Source of the DNA: Sphingobacterium gobiense
Lineage (GTDB): Bacteria > Bacteroidota > Bacteroidia > Sphingobacteriales > Sphingobacteriaceae
DNA: 64,000 nucleotides
Assembly: GCF_002980575.1 (NCBI RefSeq)
Contig: NZ_PVBS01000004.1
Coordinates: 1 to 64,000 of the forward strand
Direction: 5' to 3'
How positions within the stretch are numbered: the stretch's first letter is position 1; each line of letters starts with the position of its first letter. The notes under the pieces were generated by a model that did no database searches, was not told the origin of the DNA, and saw nothing but the letters and a program-made list of their open reading frames with translations. Made by a program: the position numbers and the translations under genes. Below, in pieces: positions 33,052 through 42,623 of the stretch.

Positions 33052-33588
33052 ATGAAGAAAATAGAAACGAAACTCGAAGGATGCTTTATTTTAGAACCCC
33101 TTAAGCTGGGCGATAAGCGAGGCTATTTCTTTGAGAGTTTTAATGAAAGGACGTTTCAAGAGCTGACCGGAACGGAAACACATTTTGTACAAGACAACCA
33201 GTCTTTTTCCACCAAAGGTGTGCTCCGTGGGTTACACGCTCAAGAAGGCGAACATGCGCAAGCGAAACTGGTGCGCGTATTGCAGGGACGCGTCTTAGAT
33301 ATCATGGTAGATGCACGTCCCAATTCGGCTACCTTCGGGCAATATGAAGCAGTCGAGCTCTCCGATGAAAACAATCTGCAAGTATTTATTCCGCGCGGCT
33401 TTTTACACGGCTTTGTCGTGCTCTCCGATGCCGCTACATTTTTTTATAAATGCGATAACTTCTACCACAAGGCTTCCGAATGGGGTATACACTATAATGA
33501 TCCGACATTGGCCATCGATTGGCAACTTCCAGAAGACGAGTTGATTATCTCCGACAAAGATAAAGTATTACCGTTCTGGGAGAAATAA
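33052..33588 (+). CDS. rfbC: dTDP-4-dehydrorhamnose 3,5-epimerase
   Basis: A 178-residue cupin enzyme, the third step of the pathway. Motifs: 'DKRGYFFESFNERTF', 'FVQDNQSFSTKGVLRGLHAQ' with the catalytic His, 'KLVRVLQGRVLDIMVDARP' and 'IPRGFLHGFVVLSD'. It starts 19 bases after rfbB. Residue order and length are normal for the family. Confidence 0.96.
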   Translation: MKKIETKLEGCFILEPLKLGDKRGYFFESFNERTFQELTGTETHFVQDNQSFSTKGVLRGLHAQEGEHAQAKLVRVLQGRVLDIMVDARPNSATFGQYEAVELSDENNLQVFIPRGFLHGFVVLSDAATFFYKCDNFYHKASEWGIHYNDPTLAIDWQLPEDELIISDKDKVLPFWEK

Positions 33589-33610
33589 ACCATAGCATTC
33601 AGCAGAAGCC

Positions 33611-34516
33611 ATGCAAAACAATCAAGAAATTATGCATACCGAATCGCCAACGCCAAGTCCTAGACCACGAATCCTTATAACAGGATCAAATGGGCAGGTA
33701 GGCTCCGAGCTAAAAGAACTGTTGGGAAAAGAAGAAGGCTTCGAAACCTTCTTTTTGGACAGGAAACAGCTTCCTCTTGAACAAACGTTGATTATCCAAG
33801 ATATACTAGGGATGTATGAGCCTGATATCATTATCCACGCAGCGGCGTATACAGCTGTGGATAAAGCGGAAAGTGAACCGGAACTCGCAGATACCGTAAA
33901 TCATTTGGCTACAGAGGAAATCGCACAATATTGCCGTATGCATGGGGCAAAACTGCTTGCAATTTCCACCGATTACGTTTTTGACGGCCATTCCAACGAG
34001 CCTCTAAAAGAAGACGCCCCCACGTCGCCATTAAATATCTACGGGCTGACGAAGTGGAAAGGTGAACAAGCTATACAAAAATGGGCGCCCGAAAACATTA
34101 TTATACGTACGTCCTGGGTCTATTCAGCTTATGGAAATAACTTTGTCAAAACCATGATTCGCCTATTGCATGAACGAGAAGAGCTGTCCGTCGTTCACGA
34201 TCAGATAGGCTCCCCAACCTACGCCAGAGACCTTGCCCAAACCATGGTGGATATTATAAAAGCAGCTAAATGGCATCCCGGTATATATCACTATTCCAAT
34301 GAAGGCCAGCTTTCATGGTACGATTTTGCAGTCAATATCCAGGAGTTGATTGGCACCACATGCCGAATAACTCCCATTCCGACATCGCAATATCCCACAC
34401 TAGCCAAGCGTCCTGCCTATTCGCTATTGGATAAAAGTAAGATAAAGCGTACTTTTAACGTTCAAGTTCCGTTTTGGTTAGATAGCCTTAAGGAGATGAT
34501 TGCGTCAGAACACTAA
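33611..34516 (+). CDS. rfbD: dTDP-4-dehydrorhamnose reductase
   Basis: A 301-residue SDR enzyme that completes dTDP-L-rhamnose. It shows '[18 protein letters not shown]', '[18 protein letters not shown]', '[14 protein letters not shown]', and the YxxxK pair in '[12 protein letters not shown]'. The first 18 residues before the nucleotide loop are unusual and rich in Pro and Ser; a start at the second ATG (33641) is possible. It lies 22 bases after rfbC. Confidence 0.95.
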   Translation: MQNNQEIMHTESPTPSPRPRILITGSNGQVGSELKELLGKEEGFETFFLDRKQLPLEQTLIIQDILGMYEPDIIIHAAAYTAVDKAESEPELADTVNHLATEEIAQYCRMHGAKLLAISTDYVFDGHSNEPLKEDAPTSPLNIYGLTKWKGEQAIQKWAPENIIIRTSWVYSAYGNNFVKTMIRLLHEREELSVVHDQIGSPTYARDLAQTMVDIIKAAKWHPGIYHYSNEGQLSWYDFAVNIQELIGTTCRITPIPTSQYPTLAKRPAYSLLDKSKIKRTFNVQVPFWLDSLKEMIASEH

Positions 34517-34544
34517 AAAGTTTCTACCGATAAAAAGCAAAAAA

Positions 34545-35411
34545 ATGAAAGGTATTATATTGGCCGGAGGTTCCGGCACGCGTTTACACCCATTAACACT
34601 GGCCGTATCCAAACAACTCATGCCGGTGTACGATAAACCGATGATATACTACCCACTATCTACGCTGATGTTGGCCGGTATCCACGAGATCCTCATCATC
34701 TCCACACCACAAGACTTGCCGAATTTTCAGAAACTATTAGGAGACGGTTTTCAGATCGGCTGCCAGATCTCCTATAAAGAACAACCGAGTCCGGATGGAC
34801 TTGCACAGGCGTTTCTGTTGGGAGAAGAATTTATTGGTAAAGACAAGGTAGCACTTATTTTGGGAGACAATATATTCTATGGGTCGGGAATGTCCAAATT
34901 GCTGCAAGGTTGTGCCGATCCGGATGGCGGGGTGGTATTTGCCTATCCGGTGCACGATCCCGAACGGTACGGTGTCGTCGCATTTGACGAACAGAAAAAT
35001 GTGATATCCATCGAAGAGAAACCGGTTGTACCCAAGTCAAACTATGCCGTTCCGGGGCTCTATTTTTATGATAATGAAGTGGTTGGAATCGCTAAAAACA
35101 TAAAACCTTCCGCGCGCGGAGAATTGGAAATCACCGACATTAATAAAGAATATCTCCGTCGGGGCAAGCTTAAAGTAGGCGTATTCGATCGCGGGACGGC
35201 CTGGTTGGATACCGGAACCATAAAATCATTGATGCAAGCCGGTCAATTTATCCAGGTTATCGAAGAGCGACAAGGGATGAAGATCGGCGCTATCGAAGAA
35301 GTCGCTTACCGGATGGGCTATATCGATAAAGAGCAACTGCTACAGCTCGCCGAGCCCCTGATCAAGTCGGGATACGGAGACTATTTAAAGCGAATTGCAA
35401 AAGGAAGATAA
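34545..35411 (+). CDS. rfbA: Glucose-1-phosphate thymidylyltransferase
   Basis: A 288-residue enzyme that makes dTDP-glucose, the first step of the rhamnose pathway. From the ATG at 34545 the protein begins '[18 protein letters not shown]', the exact family start; the frame is open upstream to 34500 but only by running into the end of rfbD. Other motifs: '[18 protein letters not shown]', '[10 protein letters not shown]' and '[20 protein letters not shown]'. It ends the rfbBCDA operon and is followed by a hairpin. Confidence 0.96.
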   Translation: MKGIILAGGSGTRLHPLTLAVSKQLMPVYDKPMIYYPLSTLMLAGIHEILIISTPQDLPNFQKLLGDGFQIGCQISYKEQPSPDGLAQAFLLGEEFIGKDKVALILGDNIFYGSGMSKLLQGCADPDGGVVFAYPVHDPERYGVVAFDEQKNVISIEEKPVVPKSNYAVPGLYFYDNEVVGIAKNIKPSARGELEITDINKEYLRRGKLKVGVFDRGTAWLDTGTIKSLMQAGQFIQVIEERQGMKIGAIEEVAYRMGYIDKEQLLQLAEPLIKSGYGDYLKRIAKGR

Positions 35412-35415
35412 CTAA

Positions 35416-35440
35416 AAGCGGTATCTAAAAGATACCGCTT
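35416..35440. terminator. Hairpin between the convergent rfb and sus operons
   Basis: Perfect 10-bp stem AAGCGGTATC / GATACCGCTT with loop TAAAA, right after the rfbA stop. The following bases (CTATAT) are only weakly T-rich, so it is a probable terminator rather than a classical one, and it may serve both directions. Confidence 0.7.
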
Positions 35441-35462
35441 CTATATCGACCGGAATATTATA

Positions 35463-37139
35463 CTACTCCCAACCCGGATTTTGTCCCAATGCCGGATTTC
35501 GCTCCCTTTGTACCTGTGGAACAGGCCACAGATAATGCTTAGGGTCTTCAAACCTTCTGTTCCATTGCACCACCAAATAGCCCTCCGCATTTTTACGATA
35601 AGTATTCGAGCTTAATGCTGGAAACCAAGAAGCTTTTACGCCTTCGATATCCTGACCGAGGCGTTCACCTTCTTTCCATCTTCTCACATCAAAATAACGA
35701 TGGCCTTCCAACGCCAATTCGACTCGACGTTCTCTGCGGATCTCTTCGCGGACATCCATGCCATGCTGCGTCAAGAAAGCGAGGTCCATTCTGGTCATGC
35801 CTACTCGGTCACGAAGCAAGTTGATGGACATATCGAGATCATTCTGCGTCAGCTTACCCTGTTCGAAACGCGCCTCCGCATAGGTAAGCAACACCTCTGC
35901 GTAGCGGATATGATGGATATCATTGTCATCTCGGTTATAATTAGGGACCGCGCTCGGTTCCACGTATTTCTTATAATAGTACCCTGTTGTCGTTACTGAT
36001 CCCCGGCCATCTTGACTAAACTTAGGCACCATGTAGATGCTTGGATCAGGATTGTCCGCTACTGGTCTACCGTCATAACGACCACCCCATGTATCCCCAG
36101 GCACGAGGATGGTTTGCGTCATGCGCGGATCCCTGTTTTTGAATACATCTGCATAGGTATCGTCCTTATAAAGGGGCGATTTATCAATCGGCAACCCATC
36201 GCTACATAAATACGATTCTACAAGGGAACGTGTAGGCACAAAGCGGGCGAATTGATCCGGTACCTGAATTTCTCGACTTAAGTTATGCATAATGATATCC
36301 ATTTTGTGCATGCGAGCAAAGATTGTTTCTTTATTGCGTCCTTCTGCGAGCTTACCATTTCGTGTGAACAGATCATAGTACGATGTTTGCGGATCACCGG
36401 TGCTGTACAGCGAATAAATACCCATATCCATGACTGCTTTTGCTGCTTCTTCTGCCACATCGAATCGCCCATAAGTAAGCGCGATGCGCGCTTTTAGGGC
36501 TAATGCGGTGGCTTTGTTTACCCGCCCCAGGTTATCGCCTGTCGGAATTGCTTCCGGCAATTGCTGTGCAGCAATATCCAGCTCGCTTAGTAAAAAGTCG
36601 ATCACCTCGCTCTGTGATGTCCGTTCGCCATACACCTCGGGGTCGTCGAGCTCCAGTGGGATAGTAATCAAGGGCACATCACCAAAAAAAGAAGTCAAGA
36701 AGCTATAGTTCAGTACACGGATCACCCGTACCTCTGCCGCCAAGCGTTCCTTTGCCCCGGGTTCCGTTTCCTCCGCATCGTGGTAATTCTGTAAAAACGC
36801 ATTACATTCCCTTACATCACGGAACATATTGCGCCATTCGTTGTTTACGGTGGGTTGCGTTACCGGAAACACGCCCGAGCCTATATCTTTGTACTCATGG
36901 GTTTGTGGCCACATGGTGTTTTCGCCCATGTTCTCCATATCCACAAAGTTTTTGGCCTTTACACGAGAGTAGATAGCGGTTGCCGCCATCTCCAACTGTT
37001 CCTGTGTTTTCCAGAACGTCTCGTCAATGACTTCATCTTGGGGGTATCGGTCTAAAAAATCGCTGCAGCTTATCGCCCCCAAACCTAACAGCAACAGGGC
37101 CAACTTAAAGTTTTTTCTATATTTTTTATGAAAGATCAT
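35463..37139 (-). CDS. SusD/RagB-family outer-membrane nutrient-binding lipoprotein
   Basis: A 558-residue lipoprotein from the ATG at 37139; the frame begins 9 bases earlier only by a TTG. The lipobox is 'GLGAISCSDFLD', followed by 'RYPQDEVIDETFWKTQEQL', the standard SusD start. The C-terminal half ends with 'RRVELALEGHRYFDVRRWKE' and 'HYLWPVPQVQRERNPALGQN', also standard. SusD proteins close over the SusC pore from outside and capture glycans or other ligands. The gene starts 9 bases after the SusC stop. No glycoside hydrolase gene follows, so the substrate cannot be named. Confidence 0.94.
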   Translation of the reverse strand: MIFHKKYRKNFKLALLLLGLGAISCSDFLDRYPQDEVIDETFWKTQEQLEMAATAIYSRVKAKNFVDMENMGENTMWPQTHEYKDIGSGVFPVTQPTVNNEWRNMFRDVRECNAFLQNYHDAEETEPGAKERLAAEVRVIRVLNYSFLTSFFGDVPLITIPLELDDPEVYGERTSQSEVIDFLLSELDIAAQQLPEAIPTGDNLGRVNKATALALKARIALTYGRFDVAEEAAKAVMDMGIYSLYSTGDPQTSYYDLFTRNGKLAEGRNKETIFARMHKMDIIMHNLSREIQVPDQFARFVPTRSLVESYLCSDGLPIDKSPLYKDDTYADVFKNRDPRMTQTILVPGDTWGGRYDGRPVADNPDPSIYMVPKFSQDGRGSVTTTGYYYKKYVEPSAVPNYNRDDNDIHHIRYAEVLLTYAEARFEQGKLTQNDLDMSINLLRDRVGMTRMDLAFLTQHGMDVREEIRRERRVELALEGHRYFDVRRWKEGERLGQDIEGVKASWFPALSSNTYRKNAEGYLVVQWNRRFEDPKHYLWPVPQVQRERNPALGQNPGWE

Positions 37140-37148
37140 GATTGCCAA

Positions 37149-40100
37149 TTATTTAAGATTTAAATTGAGACCTACTATAAACGTTTTCACTTGCGGATAA
37201 TAGCCGCCCGTATTACCTACCGGCACTTCAGGGTCATATCCATAGAAGAAATCCGTTTTTGTAAATAAGTTATCGCCAGACACGTAGAGCCTTAGCTTGC
37301 TTACCCGCATCTTCTCCATCCATGGCGTCGGAAACGTATAGCCCAACTGTACGTTTTTCAGCCTTAAATAGGACGCATCCTCGATCCATTTGGACGACAT
37401 GCGCGTGTTATGCGTCCGTAAGTATACAAAACGTGGATACGAGGCATCGGTGTTATCCGGCGTCCAGCGATCCAAATGCACTTCTTGCGGCATCGCGCTG
37501 TTGTTAATGAAGGGATGTCTGGCAGAACCCGCCAAGTACCCATCAGCTTTTCCAACACCCTGCAAGAAGAAACTGAAATCGAATCCTTTATACGCGAGGT
37601 CGCCTCGGAATCCGTAGGTATATCGGGGTATATCACTTCCAAGAATATGTCTGTCGTTTTGTACGGTGATTTCCGTTGCGTTAGGATCGCTAGGTTTGTA
37701 TATTAAATCACCAGGCGCAACAAGGTCACCCCGTTGGTAAGGGAATTTTGGAATATACTCTCCATTAACGATATCGAAATCCGATTCTTGTGCAATGCGG
37801 TCAGCTATAAAACCATAGAATGCTCCTATGGGGTGGCCCACTAAGCGTACTTGGTCATTAAGCACTTCGCTGCGGTCTTCTAGATGCGTGACTTTGTTTC
37901 TTACGTCCGATAGGTTGAAGTTGGCTCCATAGCGCACTTCGCCAATATTGTCCTGCCAACCTAGAACGACTTCCCAACCTTTATTTTGTATTGAACCTAA
38001 GTTATATGCAGGATAGTTCGTTCCTACACCGATTACATCAGGAAGAAGTCGTGCTAATAAAATATCGTTGGTATTGTTAATAAAGTAATCAGCAGTTACA
38101 TTTAATCTATTGGATAGAAATGCGAGATCGAGACCAATATTTGTTTTCTCCGCGGACTCCCAGGTCACCTGCGGGTTCGGGATGTAGCTCTGCCGGAATC
38201 CTACGCGTTCCTGGTCGCCGATAGGATTGTTAGATGTCACGCCAGAAGGTGCCAAGGTTAGCAAATAAGGGAAATCGCGCACGGAGTTGTTGTTCGGGTC
38301 CATCACCTTGTCGTTACCCTGGGTACCATAAGAGAACCGTACCTTACCCAAATTCCAGAATCCCTTTAAATCCTCAAAGAAATCCTCCTCACTAAATACC
38401 CAACCGGCCGAAAAGGAACCAAACCAATTCCAGCGAACGTCTGGATGGAATCTCGACGAACCATCGTAGCGGAAGTTACCTTCTAACAGGTATTTGCTGT
38501 TGTAGTCATAATTCACACGACCAAAGAAAGACATGAGCGCGTTTTGATTACTTGAACTACCATTCAGCTGGTTCTCCGTTCCGATTTCCAAAGAAGGTAA
38601 GTCCTGCGAAGCCAAGCGCTGTCTGGACCCCCAGAAATCATTTCCTACCGTCTCTTCCAACGAGTACCCCAACAATCCTGTTATGTTATGATTGTCTAGA
38701 ATCGTCTTGTTGTAATGGGCTGTTGCGATAAACGTCTGGTACGTCTGGGCGTAATGGTCCATCCGCATACTATTCGGGTAGTTCGTGCGGTAGATCAATT
38801 CATTATCGTCTGGGCTGAAATAGTGGATGGTTTTGAGTAATTTATTCCGCTTGGAATTGTACTTTACCAAACCATATTGCCCCCTTAGATCCAGGCCCTC
38901 AAAAAGGTTGATCGTTGCTGCGATATTGGCGGTAATCTCTTGCGATGTAAAGCTATCTGTCCCACCATCTTGTGCCCAAGCCACCGGATTACTCTGCCCA
39001 CCATGATAACCCCAGCTACCATTGGTAAAACGTACAGGAACTAGCGGTCGGATAGATATCGCGGCTGAAAGCGGACTCGTTCCTGAGGCCGATCCATCAT
39101 ACCCACGATCCACATATCCCAAGTTACCATCTAATTTAATGCGGTCAAAAACTTCCGTGTTTAACCGTAAGCGTGCGTTGTGTCTTCCCGCTTTGAAATT
39201 GTCGCCAACGACGAGTCCACCTTCACCTAAATAACCATACGACGCATAATAACTTGTTTTGTCATGGCCTCCCTGTAGGCTCAGGTTATAATTTTGTTGC
39301 GGAGCACTCTTGCGGTATACTTCATCAATCCAGTCGGTATTTGCGAAATAGTTTGGGTCCGATCCATTACGTGCAATTTCAATCTGCTCCTCCGTATAGG
39401 TGGGATTTTGCCCGGCGTTAATATTTGCTTCGTTCTGCAGCATCATGTAGTCGGGCGAACCCAAGAACTTCGGTAGTGCAGTGGGCGTCTGCCAACCAAC
39501 GTAACTGCTCATACTCAACGTTGGGCTGCCGGACGTACCTTTTTTGGTCGTCACCAAAATAACCCCATTTGCGCCCCTTACCCCATAAATAGAAGAGGAG
39601 GCCGCGTCTTTCAGTACCGAGATGCTCTCGATATCGTCCGGATTCAGGATATTCATATTACCACCGGGCACGCCGTCGATAACAATCAACGGTTCGGCAT
39701 CGCCCCAAGTACCCACGCCGCGAATACGAATCTTAGGCGCTTGTGCACCGGGGGCGGTATTTTCTCCTCTCACTGTCAACCCCGGTATCTGCCCTTGTAA
39801 TCCGCGTCCCACATTGGTAATCGGCCTGCTTTCCAAATCTTCGCCCGAAATCGAGCCCACAGCGCCCGTCAAATTTATTTTTTTCTGCGTACCATAGCCT
39901 ACCACGACTACTTCATCCAAATCACCGGCAGTAGCATTAAGTGTAATGGATAGCTGTGTTTGCCCATCGTATATCAGTTCGCCCGGTGAATGGCCGATAT
40001 AGGAAACTACCAAAACATCCCCCTTCTCTACGCCCGTTAATTGAAATGCTCCATTTACGTCCGTTTGTGTCTGCAAGGTTTTTCCCCGAACCACCACGGT

Positions 40101-40496
40101 AGCACCAATCAAGGCCTCTCCCAGGTCGTTGACTACAGTACCCGCTACCTGTTGCTGTATGGCGGGAGCAGCTACAGCGGAAACTTTCTTTAGTACAATA
40201 TTTTTACCGACGATATTGTATACGATATTCGTCCCCTCCAATATCTCGTTCAATGCTTTGGTAAGTGGTACATTTTTCAGTTGAACCTGGTCTATTGATA
40301 TCCCCTTTATTTCGGACTCGCGATATACAAAATAATAGTCGACTTGGTTTTCCAGATTTTTGAGCACATTACCTAGTGGGGTATGGTTTGTCTTTAAGGT
40401 AATATTTTGCTGGCCGTAACTACTCGCCGTAGCGGTAGAAAGCGTAAAAAGCAATAGCATAGCTACTAGTTTCATCACTTTTTTAAAATACATCAT
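37149..40496 (-). CDS. SusC/RagA-family TonB-dependent outer membrane receptor with STN signalling domain
   Basis: A 1115-residue protein with a signal peptide (1 to about 28), an STN domain (about 30-105: 'HTPLGNVLKNLENQVDYYFV', 'NVPLTKALNEILEGTNIVY'), a carboxypeptidase-like domain (about 115-195: 'GTVVNDLGEALIGATVVVRG'), the SusC motif 'DEVVVVGYGTQKKINLTGAV', a plug, and a barrel that ends in 'FIVGLNLNLK'. The STN domain links it to the FecR anti-sigma protein encoded just upstream, so ligand binding should be relayed to the ECF sigma factor. It forms the pore of the SusCD pair. Confidence 0.95.
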   Translation of the reverse strand: MMYFKKVMKLVAMLLLFTLSTATASSYGQQNITLKTNHTPLGNVLKNLENQVDYYFVYRESEIKGISIDQVQLKNVPLTKALNEILEGTNIVYNIVGKNIVLKKVSAVAAPAIQQQVAGTVVNDLGEALIGATVVVRGKTLQTQTDVNGAFQLTGVEKGDVLVVSYIGHSPGELIYDGQTQLSITLNATAGDLDEVVVVGYGTQKKINLTGAVGSISGEDLESRPITNVGRGLQGQIPGLTVRGENTAPGAQAPKIRIRGVGTWGDAEPLIVIDGVPGGNMNILNPDDIESISVLKDAASSSIYGVRGANGVILVTTKKGTSGSPTLSMSSYVGWQTPTALPKFLGSPDYMMLQNEANINAGQNPTYTEEQIEIARNGSDPNYFANTDWIDEVYRKSAPQQNYNLSLQGGHDKTSYYASYGYLGEGGLVVGDNFKAGRHNARLRLNTEVFDRIKLDGNLGYVDRGYDGSASGTSPLSAAISIRPLVPVRFTNGSWGYHGGQSNPVAWAQDGGTDSFTSQEITANIAATINLFEGLDLRGQYGLVKYNSKRNKLLKTIHYFSPDDNELIYRTNYPNSMRMDHYAQTYQTFIATAHYNKTILDNHNITGLLGYSLEETVGNDFWGSRQRLASQDLPSLEIGTENQLNGSSSNQNALMSFFGRVNYDYNSKYLLEGNFRYDGSSRFHPDVRWNWFGSFSAGWVFSEEDFFEDLKGFWNLGKVRFSYGTQGNDKVMDPNNNSVRDFPYLLTLAPSGVTSNNPIGDQERVGFRQSYIPNPQVTWESAEKTNIGLDLAFLSNRLNVTADYFINNTNDILLARLLPDVIGVGTNYPAYNLGSIQNKGWEVVLGWQDNIGEVRYGANFNLSDVRNKVTHLEDRSEVLNDQVRLVGHPIGAFYGFIADRIAQESDFDIVNGEYIPKFPYQRGDLVAPGDLIYKPSDPNATEITVQNDRHILGSDIPRYTYGFRGDLAYKGFDFSFFLQGVGKADGYLAGSARHPFINNSAMPQEVHLDRWTPDNTDASYPRFVYLRTHNTRMSSKWIEDASYLRLKNVQLGYTFPTPWMEKMRVSKLRLYVSGDNLFTKTDFFYGYDPEVPVGNTGGYYPQVKTFIVGLNLNLK

Positions 40497-40562
40497 TTTT
40501 TAGATCTAGCGTTTTTCGTTTTTAACTTGTCTTTCATAATGTGGTTATTCCTCAATTGGCAA

Positions 40563-41786
40563 TTACATTTTAATTGTTTTTTCATAGGCATGTTCTTTTT
40601 GTATCATGATCAATTTATTATCTTTTAACTTCGATTCTATTCCTAAATAGTGTAGCATTTTCATGACTTCAGAAAGCTTGACGTCTCTGGTTATTTTTCC
40701 CGTAATCCGTTGGACGGCCAAACCTTCGGCCAACTGCACCTGGATATTATACCAGCGGCCTAACTGTCGGCCCACATCGGCGAGTGTCGCGTTCTCGAAC
40801 AAAAACAAACCATTTTTCCAAGCGATGATATCCGCGATATGCCCGTGTTGAGATACCGAGATCCGCTGAGAGGCTGATGCAACACCTACTTCATTGGGTT
40901 TAAGGACAACACGATCCGAGCTCGTTTTCATTGCCAAGCTGCCTTCAACCAGTGCCGTTTGCATCAATTTATCTTCTGGGTAGGCACGTACATTGAACTT
41001 GGTGCCCAACACTTCGATCTCGCCCGAGGTACTTTTTACCGTAAACCGCTTACCGTCCAATTTTGCGACCTCGAAGTATACTTCTCCCATTACCGTTACC
41101 TCGCGATCTTTTACGCCCAAGTTAGATAGGAAAGTAATGCGTGAATCGGCGTTGAGCCACACTTTCGTACCATCGGGCAGTTTCATACTGATCTGTCCGC
41201 CTTTGGGTGTTTGTACGAAGTGTTGTGTTCCAAGGTCTTCGACCTGTGCTGGTTCATAAGAGAGCAAACCGTTGTTGTTTACCAGCTTTACGTCACCCAT
41301 CCGGATACTGTCTCCAGCTTTGATGTCGTGCAGGGACAACGTTTCTCCTCCTTCTAGTGTAAGAATTGCCTCTTCTTGCGCAGGATTCACGTCTTGTTCC
41401 ATTTTCTGTGAAGTGATGGATACAGCCTCTTCGGGAAGCGACACCTCTCGGTTGAAATGGATCCAACCAAACGTTAACAGGATTCCCACGGCACAGGCTG
41501 CTAGCGCATAAGCTGTCATGACCTTCCCCTTCGTTTTTCGAGGCGTGATCGGAACCTGCGTTATAATATCCCGAAGCACAGCATCGGCCTCTTCGTCCGA
41601 AAATAAAGGATCGGTATTATCTTGTGATAGTGGTGTATTGTTCCAGAGAAGGTCAAAAGCCGCCTTGATGTCGTCTTCGTCGCTCTCTTCCAATAGGGTG
41701 TGGAGTAGCGATAACTCCGCTGTTGAGATATCACCATCCAAATATTTCTGTAGAAAATACGAGATACGATGTATGTTGTTGTCCAT
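40563..41786 (-). CDS. FecR-family anti-sigma factor
   Basis: A 407-residue protein. The N-terminal 85 residues are cytoplasmic and acidic (sigma binding, beginning 'RISYFLQKYLDGDISTAELS'), one membrane helix follows (about 88-107), then the periplasmic FecR domain with 'HFVQTPKGGQISMKLPDGTK' and 'GEVYFEVAKLDGKRFTVKST', and a C-terminal DUF4974-like domain ('FENATLADVGRQLGRWYNIQ'). It should receive the signal from the STN domain of the SusC protein and release the ECF sigma factor. It lies between the two genes. Confidence 0.93.
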   Translation of the reverse strand: MDNNIHRISYFLQKYLDGDISTAELSLLHTLLEESDEDDIKAAFDLLWNNTPLSQDNTDPLFSDEEADAVLRDIITQVPITPRKTKGKVMTAYALAACAVGILLTFGWIHFNREVSLPEEAVSITSQKMEQDVNPAQEEAILTLEGGETLSLHDIKAGDSIRMGDVKLVNNNGLLSYEPAQVEDLGTQHFVQTPKGGQISMKLPDGTKVWLNADSRITFLSNLGVKDREVTVMGEVYFEVAKLDGKRFTVKSTSGEIEVLGTKFNVRAYPEDKLMQTALVEGSLAMKTSSDRVVLKPNEVGVASASQRISVSQHGHIADIIAWKNGLFLFENATLADVGRQLGRWYNIQVQLAEGLAVQRITGKITRDVKLSEVMKMLHYLGIESKLKDNKLIMIQKEHAYEKTIKM

Positions 41787-41873
41787 GTCGGCGCTAACTT
41801 TATCTATAAAGATGCCGGACTATGTAAAAAAGGGGGTATGCGATCTAACTTTTTGTATAAATTAAAGACCGGC

Positions 41874-42449
41874 TTAGCTAATAAAAAAAGAGAGAAATAA
41901 AGAAATTACCACGTCTTTATGTCTTTTGATGTACGATTGGATAGATTGGTTGGCCAACTGTAGATATTTCTTGACAGTTTCTTTGGAAATATTTAGTTCG
42001 TCGGCGATCTCCGCATATTTTTTGCGGCTGTGCCGGCTCAGCAAGTAGACTTTTTGTTGTTGCGGAGGCAGATCGTCGATAGCACGATCTAGCAGCTCAT
42101 ATACCGCGTTCGGATGCTCGTCTGGGACAAAACGCATGTAGGTCTGCTCTTCTTTCCAAACTTCGATTTTTCCTTGTTCCCGGATACGCGCACGGATAGA
42201 AGCTAAGCAGCTGTTTTTGGTTGCGATGAAGAGATAAGCATCAAAATCGACGATGGTCAAAAATACATTATGCTTCTTCCACAGGCTTAAGAACACATCC
42301 TGCACAATTTCCCTTGTCTGTTCCCGGTCCTTTAATATACGAAAAGCATGTTTCGCAACGGTATCTTGATACTGATAATAGAACCTAGCGAAAGCCCTTT
42401 CATCGCCCCTCGCTATTTGCCGTCGAAAATCATCTTCGCTTATTTTCAT
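41874..42449 (-). CDS. ECF-family RNA polymerase sigma factor
   Basis: A 191-residue sigma-70 factor with region 2 ('AFARFYYQYQDTVAKHAFRI', 'IVQDVFLSLWKK') and region 4 ('AIDDLPPQQQKVYLLSRHS', then the helix-turn-helix 'YAEIADELNISKETVKKYL'). The C-terminal end 'VVISLFLSFFIS' is strongly hydrophobic, a tail often seen in sigma factors of SusCD loci. It is the first gene of sigma-fecR-susC-susD; TAATTTTG at 42473-42480 (minus strand) may be its own -7 element. Confidence 0.93.
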   Translation of the reverse strand: MKISEDDFRRQIARGDERAFARFYYQYQDTVAKHAFRILKDREQTREIVQDVFLSLWKKHNVFLTIVDFDAYLFIATKNSCLASIRARIREQGKIEVWKEEQTYMRFVPDEHPNAVYELLDRAIDDLPPQQQKVYLLSRHSRKKYAEIADELNISKETVKKYLQLANQSIQSYIKRHKDVVISLFLSFFIS

Positions 42450-42623
42450 GTTCTCCTACCGATTGCAAGCTACAAAATTAAGAAATCCAACATAGTCTAA
42501 CCCCCTTTGGTCTATTAACTTTATATGAACAAATAAAACAGCAATAGTTTTTTCTGCTATTTACAATAAAATCCCATATTTGTAATTTGTAATGAAATAA
42601 ACTTACCCATAACAACCCGCGAA

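Noticed and set aside
37364-37642. 92-codon ORF inside the SusC gene
   Set aside because: Shadow frame of the SusC barrel end, which is normal and complete.
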